From the NCBI RefSeq assembly GCF_016901015.1, contig NZ_JAFEUP010000003.1:248001-312000 (forward strand): 64,000 nt of DNA, written 5' to 3'. This DNA is from Zestomonas insulae. Its GTDB lineage: Bacteria > Pseudomonadota > Gammaproteobacteria > Pseudomonadales > Pseudomonadaceae. The notes beneath the pieces were generated by a model that worked only from the letters and a program-made list of their open reading frames with translations, had not been told where the DNA came from and ran no database searches. The position numbers and the translations under genes are program-made. Positions 43,287-52,143 of this stretch are shown here, piece after piece; position 1 is the first letter of the stretch; the number at the start of each line of letters is the position of its first letter.

Positions 43287-44357
43287 ATGCGCGACGACCG
43301 CGAGCTATCCCCCACCGAGCTGGCCGCCTTCGGTGCCGAACTGGATGCGCTGCGCCAGCGCACCCTGGCTCATCTCGGCGCCGCCGACGCGCGCTATATC
43401 CGCCGGGTGCGCGCGGCGGTGCGCGCTTGCTGCGCCGGCGGCCGGGTGCTGCTGTTGTTCGGATGGTTCCCGCCGACCTGGCTGCTCGGCGTGCTGCTGC
43501 TCGGCCTGGGCAAGATCCTCGAGAACATGGAGCTTGGCCACAACGTGATGCACGGCCAGTACGACTGGATGAACGACCCGGAATTCGCCGGGCGCCAGTA
43601 CGAGTGGGACATCGCCGGCCCGGCCGATTTCTGGCGGCACACCCACAATCACATCCACCACACCTACACCAACGTGCTGGGCATGGACGACGACGTTGGC
43701 TACGGCGTGGTGCGGCTGTTTCCCGAGCAGCGCTGGAAGCCGTTCTACCGCTGGCAGCCGCTGTGGGTGAGCCTGCAGGCGGCGCTGTTCCAATACGCCG
43801 TGGCGATCCAGCACCTGCGCCTGGACAAGCTGTACAAGGGCAAGCTCAGCGCCGCCGAGGTGCGTCCGCTGCTGCGCCGCTTCGCCGCCAAGCTGCTGCG
43901 CCAGACCACCAAGGACTACCTGTTCTTTCCGCTGCTCGCCGTGGCGTTCGGCCTCAACGGCCTGGCGGTGCTGGTCGGCAATGCGCTGGCCAACCTGCTG
44001 CGCAACCTGTGGACCTTCACGGTGATCTTCTGCGGGCATTTCACCGAGCGCGCCGCGGTGTTCCCGCCCAGCGTGCTGGACGGCGAAAGTCGCGCGCACT
44101 GGTACCTGCGCCAGCTCAAGGGCTCGAGCAACCTGCAGGGCGGCCGGCTGTTCCATATCCTCACCGGCAACCTCAGCCACCAGATCGAACACCATCTGTT
44201 CCCCGACCTGCCGGCCCGTCGCTACGCTGCGCTGGCCGTGGAGGTGCGTGGCATCGCCCGGCGCTACGGGCAGACCTACAACAGCGGTGCGTTTGCCGCG
44301 CAGTTCGCCACGGTGCTACGGCGCATCTGGCGCTATCGGCGTGCGGAGGCGGTGTAG
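43287..44357 (+). CDS. desB: Acyl-CoA delta-9 desaturase DesB
   Basis: A 356-residue membrane di-iron fatty-acid desaturase. The three histidine boxes are intact: HNVMH, HTHNHIHH and HQIEHH. Two hydrophobic hairpins flank them (about 55-85 and 210-265). It introduces a cis double bond into saturated acyl chains using O2 and electrons from DesC. It starts at 43287 after a TAGGAG that follows the desC stop by a few bases. With desC broken, its electron supply would be doubtful. Confidence 0.92.
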   Translation: MRDDRELSPTELAAFGAELDALRQRTLAHLGAADARYIRRVRAAVRACCAGGRVLLLFGWFPPTWLLGVLLLGLGKILENMELGHNVMHGQYDWMNDPEFAGRQYEWDIAGPADFWRHTHNHIHHTYTNVLGMDDDVGYGVVRLFPEQRWKPFYRWQPLWVSLQAALFQYAVAIQHLRLDKLYKGKLSAAEVRPLLRRFAAKLLRQTTKDYLFFPLLAVAFGLNGLAVLVGNALANLLRNLWTFTVIFCGHFTERAAVFPPSVLDGESRAHWYLRQLKGSSNLQGGRLFHILTGNLSHQIEHHLFPDLPARRYAALAVEVRGIARRYGQTYNSGAFAAQFATVLRRIWRYRRAEAV

Positions 44358-44370
44358 CGGGGTAGTCAGT

Positions 44371-44477
44371 CCCTCTCCCTAACCCTCTCCCGGAGGGAGA
44401 GGGGATGGCGCTGCGCTGCTCAAGGACGTGGAATCAGCAGGTGACCTCGGATGCGCCCTCTCCCTCCGGGAGAGGGC
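44371..44477. repeat. Two CCCTCTCCC-family hairpins after desB
   Basis: Hairpin 1 pairs CCCTCTCCC (44383-44391) with GGGAGAGGG (44395-44403). Hairpin 2 pairs GCCCTCTCCC (44455-44464) with GGGAGAGGGC (44468-44477). A further partial CCCTCTCCC begins at 44371. They fill the 167-base gap between the convergent desB and TetR genes and probably act as mRNA ends for both. Confidence 0.7.
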
Positions 44478-44524
44478 GGGGGCGAGGGGCATTCTGTCGA
44501 GCCGCGCAGAGGTCCCCAAAAAAA

Positions 44525-45190
44525 CTAGTTCACATCCAACGCCGCCAGGCGCGCCTCCAGCGTGCGCTCCGCCTCGTCCAGCCAGGCGGCGATTTGCGCC
44601 GCGCTGAGGCGCAGCGGCACGCAGTAGCGCCGGCCACCCCAGAACAGCAGGAACAGCGGCTCGGCCAGTTGTGCGGCGGCGGGTTGCGGCAGGTCGTGGC
44701 AGGCACCGAGCACTTCACGCCATTTGCCGGCCAGTTCCTCGAACGCGCGCTGGTGGTGTTTGGGCTCGGCGACCGCCTGCTCGAGCACGCCGATGCCAGC
44801 GTCGAACAGCGGTTGGCTGGCCTGCTGGTCGCCGCTGATCTGCACCAGACGGTGCAGTCGTTCGCGCCAGCTCAGCGTGCTGGGCTGCACCGCTTCGGCA
44901 TCGAGGCGCGCCAGCATCGCTTCGATGCAGTGGCGGATATAGCCGGACAGCAGCGCCTCCTTGCTGGGGAAGTACTCGTACAGGGTGCCGACCGCCACGC
45001 CGGTCTCCAGCGCCACTGCGCGAGTGGTCAAACGCTCCCAGCCGTCGCGCCGCCAAATCCGAACAAAGCCCTCGTAAATGGCCTCCACGGTGAAGCGCGC
45101 GCGCGCCTGGGTGGGGCGCTTGCGCGGCTTGGGCCGTGGCTCTGCGTCGCTGGCGCCGGGGCGTCCCGGTTTTCCGAACCCGCTGTTCAT
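44525..45190 (-). CDS. TetR/AcrR family regulator
   Basis: A 221-residue repressor. A basic, Pro-rich N-terminal extension (about 1-30) precedes the helix-turn-helix (TRAVALETGVAVGTLYEYF, about 55-73). The C-terminal ligand domain is of the type with LFLLFWGG. It is divergent from the DUF2855 gene with 55 bases between, so that gene is its likely target. No clear palindrome is visible in the short gap. Confidence 0.85.
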   Translation of the reverse strand: MNSGFGKPGRPGASDAEPRPKPRKRPTQARARFTVEAIYEGFVRIWRRDGWERLTTRAVALETGVAVGTLYEYFPSKEALLSGYIRHCIEAMLARLDAEAVQPSTLSWRERLHRLVQISGDQQASQPLFDAGIGVLEQAVAEPKHHQRAFEELAGKWREVLGACHDLPQPAAAQLAEPLFLLFWGGRRYCVPLRLSAAQIAAWLDEAERTLEARLAALDVN

Positions 45191-45245
45191 CGCCGCTGAT
45201 TAACCTCTTGCTGAACGGAAACCCACCTGCTTCAGGAGCCAAACG

Positions 45246-46349
45246 ATGAGCGATGCCCTCAAGGTTACACGACTGGTCAGCAACAAAAGCGCGCTGCAGG
45301 AGAGCCGCCTGGTCGAGGAGTCGCGCAGTGCGACGCCGGCCGCCGGCGAGATCATCCTGCGTGTCGAACGCCTCGCGCTGACCACCAACAACATCACCTA
45401 CGCCGCGTTCGGCGAGGCGATGCAGTACTGGGGCTTCTTCCCCAGCGGCCTGGAGGGCTGGGGGCACATGCCGGCCTGGGGCTATGCCGACGTGATCGCC
45501 TCGACGGTCGAGGGCGTGGCGGTCGGCGAGCGCTTCTACGGCTACTTCCCGATCGCCAACTACGTGTGGATGCAGCCGGAACGGGTCACCGACCGCGGCT
45601 TCTACGACGGCGCCGCGCACCGCCGCGAGCTGACCTCGGCCTACAACCAGTACACCCGCTGCAGCTGGGACACCTACTACCGGCCGCACACCGAGGACCT
45701 GCAGATTCTCCTCAAACCGCTGTTCCTCACCTCGGCGATGCTCGCTGATTTCCTCCGCGACAACGCCTTCTTCGGCGCGCGCCGCCTGATCGTCTCCAGC
45801 GCCTCGAGCAAGACCGCCTTCGGCACCGCGGTGTGCCTGCAGGACGCGCCGGGCGTGCAGCTGATCGGCCTGACCGCGGCGGGCAATCGCGCATTCGTCG
45901 AGCGCCTCGGCTGCTACCAGCAGGTAGTCGGCTACGACGAGCTGGAGCAGCTGAGCAGCGACGAGCCGACGCTGTACGTCGACTTCTCCTCCAACCTCGA
46001 GCTGCGCGAGCGGGTGCACCGGCATTTCGGCGCCAGCCTGGTGTACAGCTGCCTGGCCGGCTCGGCGCAGAGCGCCGAGGTGCCCAATTTCGAGGTGGCG
46101 ATGGGGCCGCGCCCGCAGCTGTTCTTTGCCCCGGTGCAACTGCGCAAGCGCAATGCCGAGTGGGGGCCGCAGGAGGTCAGTCGCTATATCGGCGACGGTC
46201 TGGTGCGCTTCTATGGGCAGGTCAGCGAAGGCGAGCAGCCGTGGCTGCGGGTGGTCGAACACCAGGGGGTGGCGGCGGCCGAGGCGGTGATCGCGCGGCT
46301 GTACCACGGCCAGGTAGCGCCGACCGAAGGGCACGTGGTGGTGCTGTAA
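45246..46349 (+). CDS. DUF2855 family protein, reductase-like
   Basis: A 367-residue protein of the DUF2855 family. The pattern is that of a medium-chain dehydrogenase/quinone reductase: an N-terminal GroES-like half (LRVERLALTTNNITYAAFG) and a nucleotide-binding-like half around RRLIVSSASSKTAFGTA. The classic GxGxxG is not conserved, so cofactor use is uncertain. No substrate is known. It is probably controlled by the divergent TetR regulator. Confidence 0.8.
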   Translation: MSDALKVTRLVSNKSALQESRLVEESRSATPAAGEIILRVERLALTTNNITYAAFGEAMQYWGFFPSGLEGWGHMPAWGYADVIASTVEGVAVGERFYGYFPIANYVWMQPERVTDRGFYDGAAHRRELTSAYNQYTRCSWDTYYRPHTEDLQILLKPLFLTSAMLADFLRDNAFFGARRLIVSSASSKTAFGTAVCLQDAPGVQLIGLTAAGNRAFVERLGCYQQVVGYDELEQLSSDEPTLYVDFSSNLELRERVHRHFGASLVYSCLAGSAQSAEVPNFEVAMGPRPQLFFAPVQLRKRNAEWGPQEVSRYIGDGLVRFYGQVSEGEQPWLRVVEHQGVAAAEAVIARLYHGQVAPTEGHVVVL

Positions 46350-46368
46350 TTAGCGAGTGCAGAAAGGC

Positions 46369-46404
46369 CAGAACCCGGTGGCCTGCGCGGCGCACCGGGT
46401 TCTG
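46369..46404. terminator. Hairpin between convergent genes
   Basis: A 12-bp perfect stem CAGAACCCGGTG/CACCGGGTTCTG with a 12-base GC-rich loop. It lies between the DUF2855 stop and the stop of the convergent repeat protein. It has no T tract, so termination may be weak. Confidence 0.5.
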
Positions 46405-46437
46405 TGGGTGAGGCGGGACCGGCGCCAGCCGGTCGGC

Positions 46438-47004
46438 TCAGGCAACGCGCTGATCCTTGCCGCCGACGCGTTCGAAGCCGTCACCCTTGGCGAGTTCGGC
46501 GCGACCTTTGCCAGTGGTGTTGAAGCTGTCGCCGGCCTGGCCGCCGGTGCGTTCGAAACCGTCACCGGTGGCGAGTTCGACGCGACCTTTGCCGGTGGCT
46601 TTAAAGCTGTCGTCGGCTTGTCCACCAGTGCGTTCGAAACCATCGCCGGTGGCGAGCTCTACATGACCTTTGCTGGGTGCATTGAAGCTGTCGCCAGCCT
46701 GTCCGCCAGTACGCTCGAAACCATCGCCGGTGGCGACCTCGACACGACCTTTGCCGCTGGCGTTAAAGCTATCGCTGGTGCGGCCGCCGGTGCGTTGGAA
46801 ACCGTCGCCGACCGCTACCGCGTTGCGGCTGTCGTGCTCGACGTGATTGACTCGCCCGCCGGTACGCTCGAAACCGCTGTCGGCGACCTGGATCTGCGGC
46901 GCGCTGCTGCGCAGTTGCGGGGGTTGCTGGTGGTCGGAAGGGAGGGCGAAGGCGCTCATCGACAGACCGGCGAGGAACAGGGCAGCAAGGGCTTGGGCTT
47001 TCAT
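46438..47004 (-). CDS. Secreted tandem-repeat protein with GFERTGG units
   Basis: A 188-residue protein with a signal peptide (ends SMSAFA, about residue 20). The mature part is almost entirely repeats: GF(E/Q)R(T/V)GG at residues 44, 68, 95, 122, 149 and 176, the last four steps being exactly 27 residues. Each unit continues with (D)DSF(N/K)A(T/S)GKG(R/H)VELATGD. It is Gly-rich, with no cysteines and no known domain. The AGGAGCC ribosome site and signal peptide show this strand is the coding one. Function unknown; possibly a periplasmic or extracellular structural protein. Confidence 0.75.
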   Translation of the reverse strand: MKAQALAALFLAGLSMSAFALPSDHQQPPQLRSSAPQIQVADSGFERTGGRVNHVEHDSRNAVAVGDGFQRTGGRTSDSFNASGKGRVEVATGDGFERTGGQAGDSFNAPSKGHVELATGDGFERTGGQADDSFKATGKGRVELATGDGFERTGGQAGDSFNTTGKGRAELAKGDGFERVGGKDQRVA

Positions 47005-47228
47005 GATTTTGGCTCCTGGGAAAGGGGATCAAGAGACTACGGAGCCCATGTTATCGGCGCGGGTTAGATATAAAAGTTGATAATCGCAATGGTAACTATC
47101 GATGGCGTTAATCTTTTAGCGCGCCAGCTAATTTCCCAGGGAATCATCGCCGCCGTTTGCCGTCGATTAAGGACCAGACGCAGCGACGCGGCGCCCTGTG
47201 CAGTGGGCCGCGACAAGGAGAAGTAGCG

Positions 47229-49280
47229 ATGAGCGTCCGACGAATTTTCGGCTGGGGCAGCGCCGTGCTGGTGCTGCTGCTCGCCATGCTGGTGATCGCG
47301 ATCGCCACCTTCGATTGGAACCGGATCAAGCCGACCCTCAACGAGAAAGTCTCGGCGGCCCTCGACCGGCCGTTCGCCATCGACGGCGATCTCAGCGTGC
47401 GCTGGCTGCGTGAAGGCGACGAGGCCGGCTGGCGGCGCCTGCTGCCGTGGCCGCACCTGGTCGCCGAGCAGCTGCGTCTGGGCAATCCCGAGTGGCTCAA
47501 GGGCGGCGAGTTCGTCAGCCTGCAGCGCGTCGAGCTGCGCCTCTCGCCGCTGCCGCTGCTGTGGAAGCAGGTGGTGATCCCGCAGATCCAGCTGACCGCC
47601 CCGCAGGCGCAGTTGGTGCGCCGTGCCGACGGCCGCAACAACTGGAACTTCGACCTCGGTAGCCAGGACCCGCAGGCCCCGGAAGCCGCGCCCTGGACCC
47701 TGGAGATCGGCAGCATCGGCTTCGACCGCGGCGTGCTGCGCCTCGACGACGAATCGCTGAACAGCCAGGCGACGCTGCAGGTCGAGCCGCTCGGCAAGCC
47801 GATCCCGTTCAGCGACATCGTCGGTGCCAAGGTCGCCGCCAAGGCCCGCGAACAGCAAGCCGTGCCGCAGGATTACGCGTTCGGCTGGAAGGTCGACGGG
47901 CGTTTGCGCGGCTTGCCGCTGGCCGGCAGCGGCAAGGTCGGCGGCCTGCTGGCGCTGCGCGATGCCAGCCAGCCGCTGCCGCTGCAGGCCGACGTGCGCA
48001 TCGGTGCCACGCACATCGTCCTGGCCGGCACGCTCAGCGATCCGGCCAACCTCGGCGCGCTCGATCTGCGCCTGCAGCTGTCCGGGCGCAGCCTCGCCGA
48101 GCTGTACCCGCTGACCGGCGTGACCCTGCCGGCGACCTCCGCTTACGCCACCGACGGCCACCTCACTGCGCGGCTGCGCGAGGAAGGCGGCGCGCTGTTT
48201 CGCTACCAGGGTTTCAACGGCTCGATCGGCGACAGCGACATCCACGGCGACCTGACCTTCGTCGATCGCGCGCCGCGACCCAAGCTGTCCGGCACGCTGA
48301 CTTCCAACCAGCTGCGTTTCGCCGATCTGGCGCCGCTGATCGGTGCCGACTCCAACGCCGACAAGCAGGCGCGCGGCGTCGCCAGTCGCCAGCCGGCGGA
48401 CAAGGTGCTGCCAGTCGAGGAGTTCCGCACCGAGCGCTGGCGGGCGATGGACGCCGACGTGAGCTTCACCGGCAAACACCTGGTGCACAGCGCCAAACTG
48501 CCGCTCGACGACCTGTTCACCCATGTGGTGCTCAACGACGGCATGCTCAGCCTCGAGCCGCTGCGCTTCGCCATGGCCGGCGGCAAGCTGGAGTCGAACA
48601 TCCGCCTGAACGGCGCGCTCACCCCGCTGCAGGGCCAGGCGCAGCTGCATGCCCGCGACTTCAAGCTCAAGCAGCTGTTCCCCACTTTCGCGCCGCTGCA
48701 GACCAGCTTCGGTGAACTGAACGGCGACGCCGCGCTGAGCGGCACCGGCAACTCGGTGGCGGCGTTGCTCGGCAGCGCCAACGGCGAGCTCAAGCTGCTG
48801 GTCAACGATGGCGCGGTGAGTCGCGGGCTGATGGAAATCGCCGGGCTGAACGTCGGCAACTACCTGCTCGGCAAGCTGTTCGGCGACGAACCGGTGAAGA
48901 TCAATTGCGCGGTGGCTGACGTCGGCGTGAAGAACGGTCTGCTGGCCACCCGCAGCGTAGTGTTCGACACCGAGAATGCGGTGATCGGCGTCGACGGCAC
49001 CGCCAACTTCAAGAGCGAGCGCCTCGACCTGACCATCAACCCGGATTCCAAGGGCGTGCGCATCATCTCGCTGCGCTCGCCGCTGTACGTGCGCGGCACC
49101 TTCAAGCAGCCGGACGCCGGGGTCAAGGCCGGGCCGTTGCTGGCGCGCGGCGCCGGCTTGCTGGTGCTCGGTGCGGTGGTCGCGCCGGCGGCCGGGGTGC
49201 TGGCGCTGATCGCCCCGGGCGAAAGCGCGCCGAGTCAGTGCGAGGGGCTGTTGAAGAGCCTGCAGGCCGCGCCGCACTGA
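47229..49280 (+). CDS. AsmA family protein
   Basis: A 683-residue AsmA-like protein. It has a single N-terminal membrane anchor (about 8-25, WGSAVLVLLLAMLVIAIA), a large periplasmic body with the FDWNRIKPTLNEKVSAALDRPF start, and the conserved C-terminal AsmA region (LMEIAGLNVGNYLLGKLFG). AsmA proteins are bridge-like and implicated in lipid transfer to the outer membrane. The ATG at 47229 has an AAGGAG ribosome site. The upstream 224 bases are unusually AT-rich and should hold divergent promoters for this gene and the repeat protein. Confidence 0.88.
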   Translation: MSVRRIFGWGSAVLVLLLAMLVIAIATFDWNRIKPTLNEKVSAALDRPFAIDGDLSVRWLREGDEAGWRRLLPWPHLVAEQLRLGNPEWLKGGEFVSLQRVELRLSPLPLLWKQVVIPQIQLTAPQAQLVRRADGRNNWNFDLGSQDPQAPEAAPWTLEIGSIGFDRGVLRLDDESLNSQATLQVEPLGKPIPFSDIVGAKVAAKAREQQAVPQDYAFGWKVDGRLRGLPLAGSGKVGGLLALRDASQPLPLQADVRIGATHIVLAGTLSDPANLGALDLRLQLSGRSLAELYPLTGVTLPATSAYATDGHLTARLREEGGALFRYQGFNGSIGDSDIHGDLTFVDRAPRPKLSGTLTSNQLRFADLAPLIGADSNADKQARGVASRQPADKVLPVEEFRTERWRAMDADVSFTGKHLVHSAKLPLDDLFTHVVLNDGMLSLEPLRFAMAGGKLESNIRLNGALTPLQGQAQLHARDFKLKQLFPTFAPLQTSFGELNGDAALSGTGNSVAALLGSANGELKLLVNDGAVSRGLMEIAGLNVGNYLLGKLFGDEPVKINCAVADVGVKNGLLATRSVVFDTENAVIGVDGTANFKSERLDLTINPDSKGVRIISLRSPLYVRGTFKQPDAGVKAGPLLARGAGLLVLGAVVAPAAGVLALIAPGESAPSQCEGLLKSLQAAPH

Positions 49281-49325
49281 GGGGCGCGGGCTACGCTGAA
49301 CTCACGCCCTGCGCGAGAAACCGCC

Positions 49326-49580
49326 ATGCACACCCTGATCGCCACGTTGGTTGGCGTGCTGTTCTTGATCGGCGTCATCCTGCTCGGCCGCGCCTTCGAC
49401 CTGGGCCGGCAGACCGTCGCCTGGCTGTTTGTCGGCCCCTGGCTGCTCGCCAGCCTGGTGCACGGCGCGCTCGGCCTGGCGGCCGGGCAAGCGCTGCTGA
49501 CCGAGATGCTGGTGTGGCTGGTGGTGTTCGGTGTGCCGCTGGGCCTGCTGTGGCTCTGCCTGGGCCGCCGCCGCGACTGA
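49326..49580 (+). CDS. Small membrane protein of unknown function
   Basis: An 84-residue protein with three hydrophobic segments (about 2-21, 31-50, 59-78) and a basic C-terminus (LGRRRD). I do not recognise a family. It lies 45 bases after the asmA gene on the same strand and converges on the ferritin-like gene. Confidence 0.7.
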   Translation: MHTLIATLVGVLFLIGVILLGRAFDLGRQTVAWLFVGPWLLASLVHGALGLAAGQALLTEMLVWLVVFGVPLGLLWLCLGRRRD

Positions 49581-49604
49581 GCGCGGCCCGGTCCAGGCGC
49601 GGAC

Positions 49605-50138
49605 TCAACTGAGGTCGGCGAGGATGTCGGCCATGTCGTCGGCGTGCTCTTCTTCCTGGGCGAGGATGTCCTCGAAGATGCGCCGGGTGGTCGGGTCGGT
49701 ATCGCCGAGGTACTGGATGATCTCGCGGTAGCTGTCGATGGCGATGCGCTCGGCGACCAGGTCTTCGTAGACCATCTCCTTGAGCGTGTTGCCGGCCACG
49801 TACTGGGCGTGCGAGCGGTCTTCCAGGCCCTTGGGATCGAAGTTTGGTTCGCCACCGAGCTGCACGATGCGTTCGGCCAGGCGGTCGGCGTGCGCCTCTT
49901 CCTGCTGCGCGTGCTCGAGGAACTCCTCGGCGGCGATGCTCGCCTTGAGGCCGGTGGCCATGTAGTAGTGGCGCTTGTAGCGCAGCGTGCAGACCAGTTC
50001 GGTGGCCAGCGATTCGTTGAGCAGGCGCAGCACGGTCTTGCGGTCGGCCTGGTAGCCCTCGGTCACCGCGCCGTTCTCCACGTGCTCGCGGGCGCGCTGG
50101 CGCAGGGTCTTCACATCGGTCAGGTGCACTTCACTCAT
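49605..50138 (-). CDS. Ferritin-like protein (bacterioferritin/Dps-like)
   Basis: A 177-residue four-helix ferritin-like protein. Di-iron ligands are visible in two repeats: Glu in LNESLATELV with EEAHADR, and Glu in LVAERIAIDSYRE with EEEHADDM. The methionine that binds heme in true bacterioferritin is not evident, so a Dps-like or non-heme iron store is more likely than a heme Bfr. The ATG at 50138 is preferred over the adjacent in-frame GTG, with AAGGAG correctly spaced. The osmE gene lies upstream on the same strand. Confidence 0.82.
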   Translation of the reverse strand: MSEVHLTDVKTLRQRAREHVENGAVTEGYQADRKTVLRLLNESLATELVCTLRYKRHYYMATGLKASIAAEEFLEHAQQEEAHADRLAERIVQLGGEPNFDPKGLEDRSHAQYVAGNTLKEMVYEDLVAERIAIDSYREIIQYLGDTDPTTRRIFEDILAQEEEHADDMADILADLS

Positions 50139-50262
50139 CACGGTTTCTCCTTGGCTAAGTGCCCGGGCCGGCGCGCTCTGCTGGCGCGGCTGACCCGGGC
50201 ATCACCTAGTTGTGAGTCCGCTCCGCCGGGAAAGTTTTACCGGCAAGCCGAGCGGCGCGGCA

Positions 50263-50607
50263 CTAGAGCTTTTCCAGCTCGCGCTGGTTCTGCTCGTGCT
50301 GCGCGCAGGTCATGAAGCCCTTGCTGTCGACCTTGCCGGCGGAGTCGAAGGTTACGTAGTAGGCCTGCTGGTGACCGTCGACGTTGAGCACGTAGTTGTT
50401 GCAGCTGCCCGGGTGCACGCTGCGCTGTTCCTTGCTCGACGGCGTGCCGCCGATGGTCAGTACCTGCTGCTGGCTCATGCCGTCTTCCACCTGCTTGACC
50501 AGCGGTTCGTTGCGGTAGGTGTAGTAGTCGACCGGGTTCTCGGGCTTGGTGGCACAGCCTGCCACTGCACCCAGCACACCGAGCACGACGAGTGTTTGCT
50601 TGTACAT
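50263..50607 (-). CDS. osmE: Osmotically inducible lipoprotein OsmE
   Basis: A 114-residue lipoprotein (lipobox VAGC, Cys18) with an SmpA/OmlA-like fold: the DGMSQQQVLTIGGTPSS segment matches the start of that domain. OsmE is induced by high osmolarity and stationary phase in other gammaproteobacteria. It stands upstream of the ferritin-like gene on the minus strand, with a 124-base gap holding a GC-rich stem (GCCCGGG...CCCGGGC at 50161-50200). Confidence 0.9.
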   Translation of the reverse strand: MYKQTLVVLGVLGAVAGCATKPENPVDYYTYRNEPLVKQVEDGMSQQQVLTIGGTPSSKEQRSVHPGSCNNYVLNVDGHQQAYYVTFDSAGKVDSKGFMTCAQHEQNQRELEKL

Positions 50608-50743
50608 GGGATGTTTCCTTGTGGTGAGCGAAAAGGGCGGCGCGCGCGCCGTTCAACGAGTTGGAGCGTAGATCGCCGCCGGGAGTTCGCCGCTCGCTCG
50701 GCTTTGCTAGCCTGAGGCGTGCCCGCCCACCAGGAGATCGGCC

Positions 50744-51634
50744 ATGGATGTCACCGCGCAGACCCGCTACCCGTTGTTGCTGGTGCCCGGCCTGCTCGGT
50801 TTCGTGCGGCTGCCGGGCTACCCCTACTGGTACCGCATCGACCGCGCGCTGCGCCGCGCCGGCGCCGAGGTGCACCCGCTGCTGGTCTCCGCGCTGCATG
50901 CCAGCGAGACGCGTGGCGAACAGTTGCTCGGTGAGATCGAGCGCATCCGCACGGCCACCGGCGCGGCCAAGGTCAACCTCATCGGCCACAGCCAGGGCGC
51001 GCTGAGTGCGCGCTACGCCGCGGCGCGCCGCCCGGACTGGGTGGCTTCGGTGACTTCGGTGGCCGGGCCCAATCACGGCTCCGAACTGGCCGACTACCTG
51101 GCCCACCGCGCGCCGGCCGGCAGCCCCTACGAGCGCCTGATCATTGCCCTGCTGCACGGCACCGCGCGCCTGCTGAGCTGGCTCGAGCGCGACTACCGCG
51201 GCCCGGCGCTGCCGCAGGACGCGCGCGCCGCGCATGCCTCGCTGACCAGCGTCGGCGTCGCCGCGTTCAATCGCCTGTACCCGCAAGGCCTGCCGGCGGA
51301 GTGGGGCGGCGAGGGCGCGGCCGAAGTCGACGGCGTGCGCTACTACTCCTGGTCCGGCACCCTGCAGCCGGGGCGCACCGACCGCGGCGGCAACTGGCTC
51401 GACCTGTCGAACCGCTTCTGCCGCCTGTTCGCCCGTAGCTTCGTCCGCGAGCGCGGCCACAACGACGGCATGGTCGGGCGCTGCAGTTCGCACCTGGGCC
51501 GGGTGATCCGCGACGACTACCCGTTCGACCACCTCGACATCGTCAACCAGAGCCACGGCCTGGTCGGGCGTGGCGCCGATCCGGTGGCGGTGTACCTCGA
51601 GCACGCCGCGCGGCTACGCGCCGACGGCTGCTAG
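50744..51634 (+). CDS. LipA/LipC-type triacylglycerol lipase homologue without signal peptide
   Basis: A 296-residue alpha/beta-hydrolase of lipase family I. It has the oxyanion-loop start LLLVPGLLG, the nucleophile in GHSQG, an Asp in HNDGMVG and His in FDHLDIVNQ, all matching Pseudomonas LipA. Unlike LipA it begins directly at the mature-like sequence (MDVTAQTRYPLLLVPG) with an AGGAG correctly placed, so there is no signal peptide. The first cysteine of the LipA disulfide is replaced. No foldase gene is nearby. It may act inside the cell. Confidence 0.82.
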   Translation: MDVTAQTRYPLLLVPGLLGFVRLPGYPYWYRIDRALRRAGAEVHPLLVSALHASETRGEQLLGEIERIRTATGAAKVNLIGHSQGALSARYAAARRPDWVASVTSVAGPNHGSELADYLAHRAPAGSPYERLIIALLHGTARLLSWLERDYRGPALPQDARAAHASLTSVGVAAFNRLYPQGLPAEWGGEGAAEVDGVRYYSWSGTLQPGRTDRGGNWLDLSNRFCRLFARSFVRERGHNDGMVGRCSSHLGRVIRDDYPFDHLDIVNQSHGLVGRGADPVAVYLEHAARLRADGC

Positions 51635-51711
51635 CGGCTCGCCGGCGGGCGAAGCGCGGCTAGACTTCAGCGGGCACCGGGTCGCTTCGACCATTACCGA
51701 GGAGATGCACC

Positions 51712-51999
51712 ATGACGCTGCTTCGCATGCCTGTGTTGTTGCTCGCGCTGCTGGCCTGTTCGTCGGGCTTTGCCGCCACCGCCCAGCAGGACAAGATGAC
51801 CTCGTGCAACGCCAACGCCTCGGCCAAGGCGCTCAAGGGCGATGAGCGCAAGGCGTTCATGAGCAGTTGCCTGAAGGCCGACAGCAAGGCGGCGATGACC
51901 CCGCAGGAGCGCATGACCGCCTGCAACAAGGACGCCGCCACCAAGGCGCTGAAGGGCGACGAGCGCAAGACCTTCATGAGCAGCTGCCTGAAGAAATAG
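51712..51999 (+). CDS. PsiF repeat protein
   Basis: A 95-residue exported protein with a signal peptide (ends SGFA, about 22) and two PsiF repeats. Each has the pattern KMTSCN/RMTACN, then KALKGDERKxFMSSCLK, with two conserved cysteines per repeat. PsiF was named as phosphate-starvation inducible in E. coli; its function is not known. GAGGAG precedes the ATG. Confidence 0.88.
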   Translation: MTLLRMPVLLLALLACSSGFAATAQQDKMTSCNANASAKALKGDERKAFMSSCLKADSKAAMTPQERMTACNKDAATKALKGDERKTFMSSCLKK

Positions 52000-52143
52000 C
52001 CCGCGGCGCTGTGCGCCAGGTCCGGAAAAACTGTGACGTGGCGCAAACCACCCGTTCGGCTAATCGTTCGCCGCTGACCGTCTGTATAGCCTGACGCCTC
52101 CCCTCGGACGCGTCGCCCGCACTCGGGCATCTAAGGACAGACC

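Noticed and set aside
42149..44365. A single 738-codon frame running from desC through desB
   Set aside because: After about codon 310 it turns into Arg/Ala/Pro-rich sequence with no domain, while the 2Fe-2S domain and the entire desaturase with its histidine boxes sit in other frames. It is read-through of the frameshifted desC, not a fusion.
46455..46870. The 81-base tandem repeats as a CRISPR array
   Set aside because: Units are coding, contiguous and without unique spacers. No cas gene is in the window.
46357..47067. A repeat-containing open frame on the plus strand opposite the GFERTGG protein
   Set aside because: The repeats are a mirror of the minus-strand repeats. The minus strand has the signal peptide and the AGGAGCC ribosome site; the plus frame has neither.
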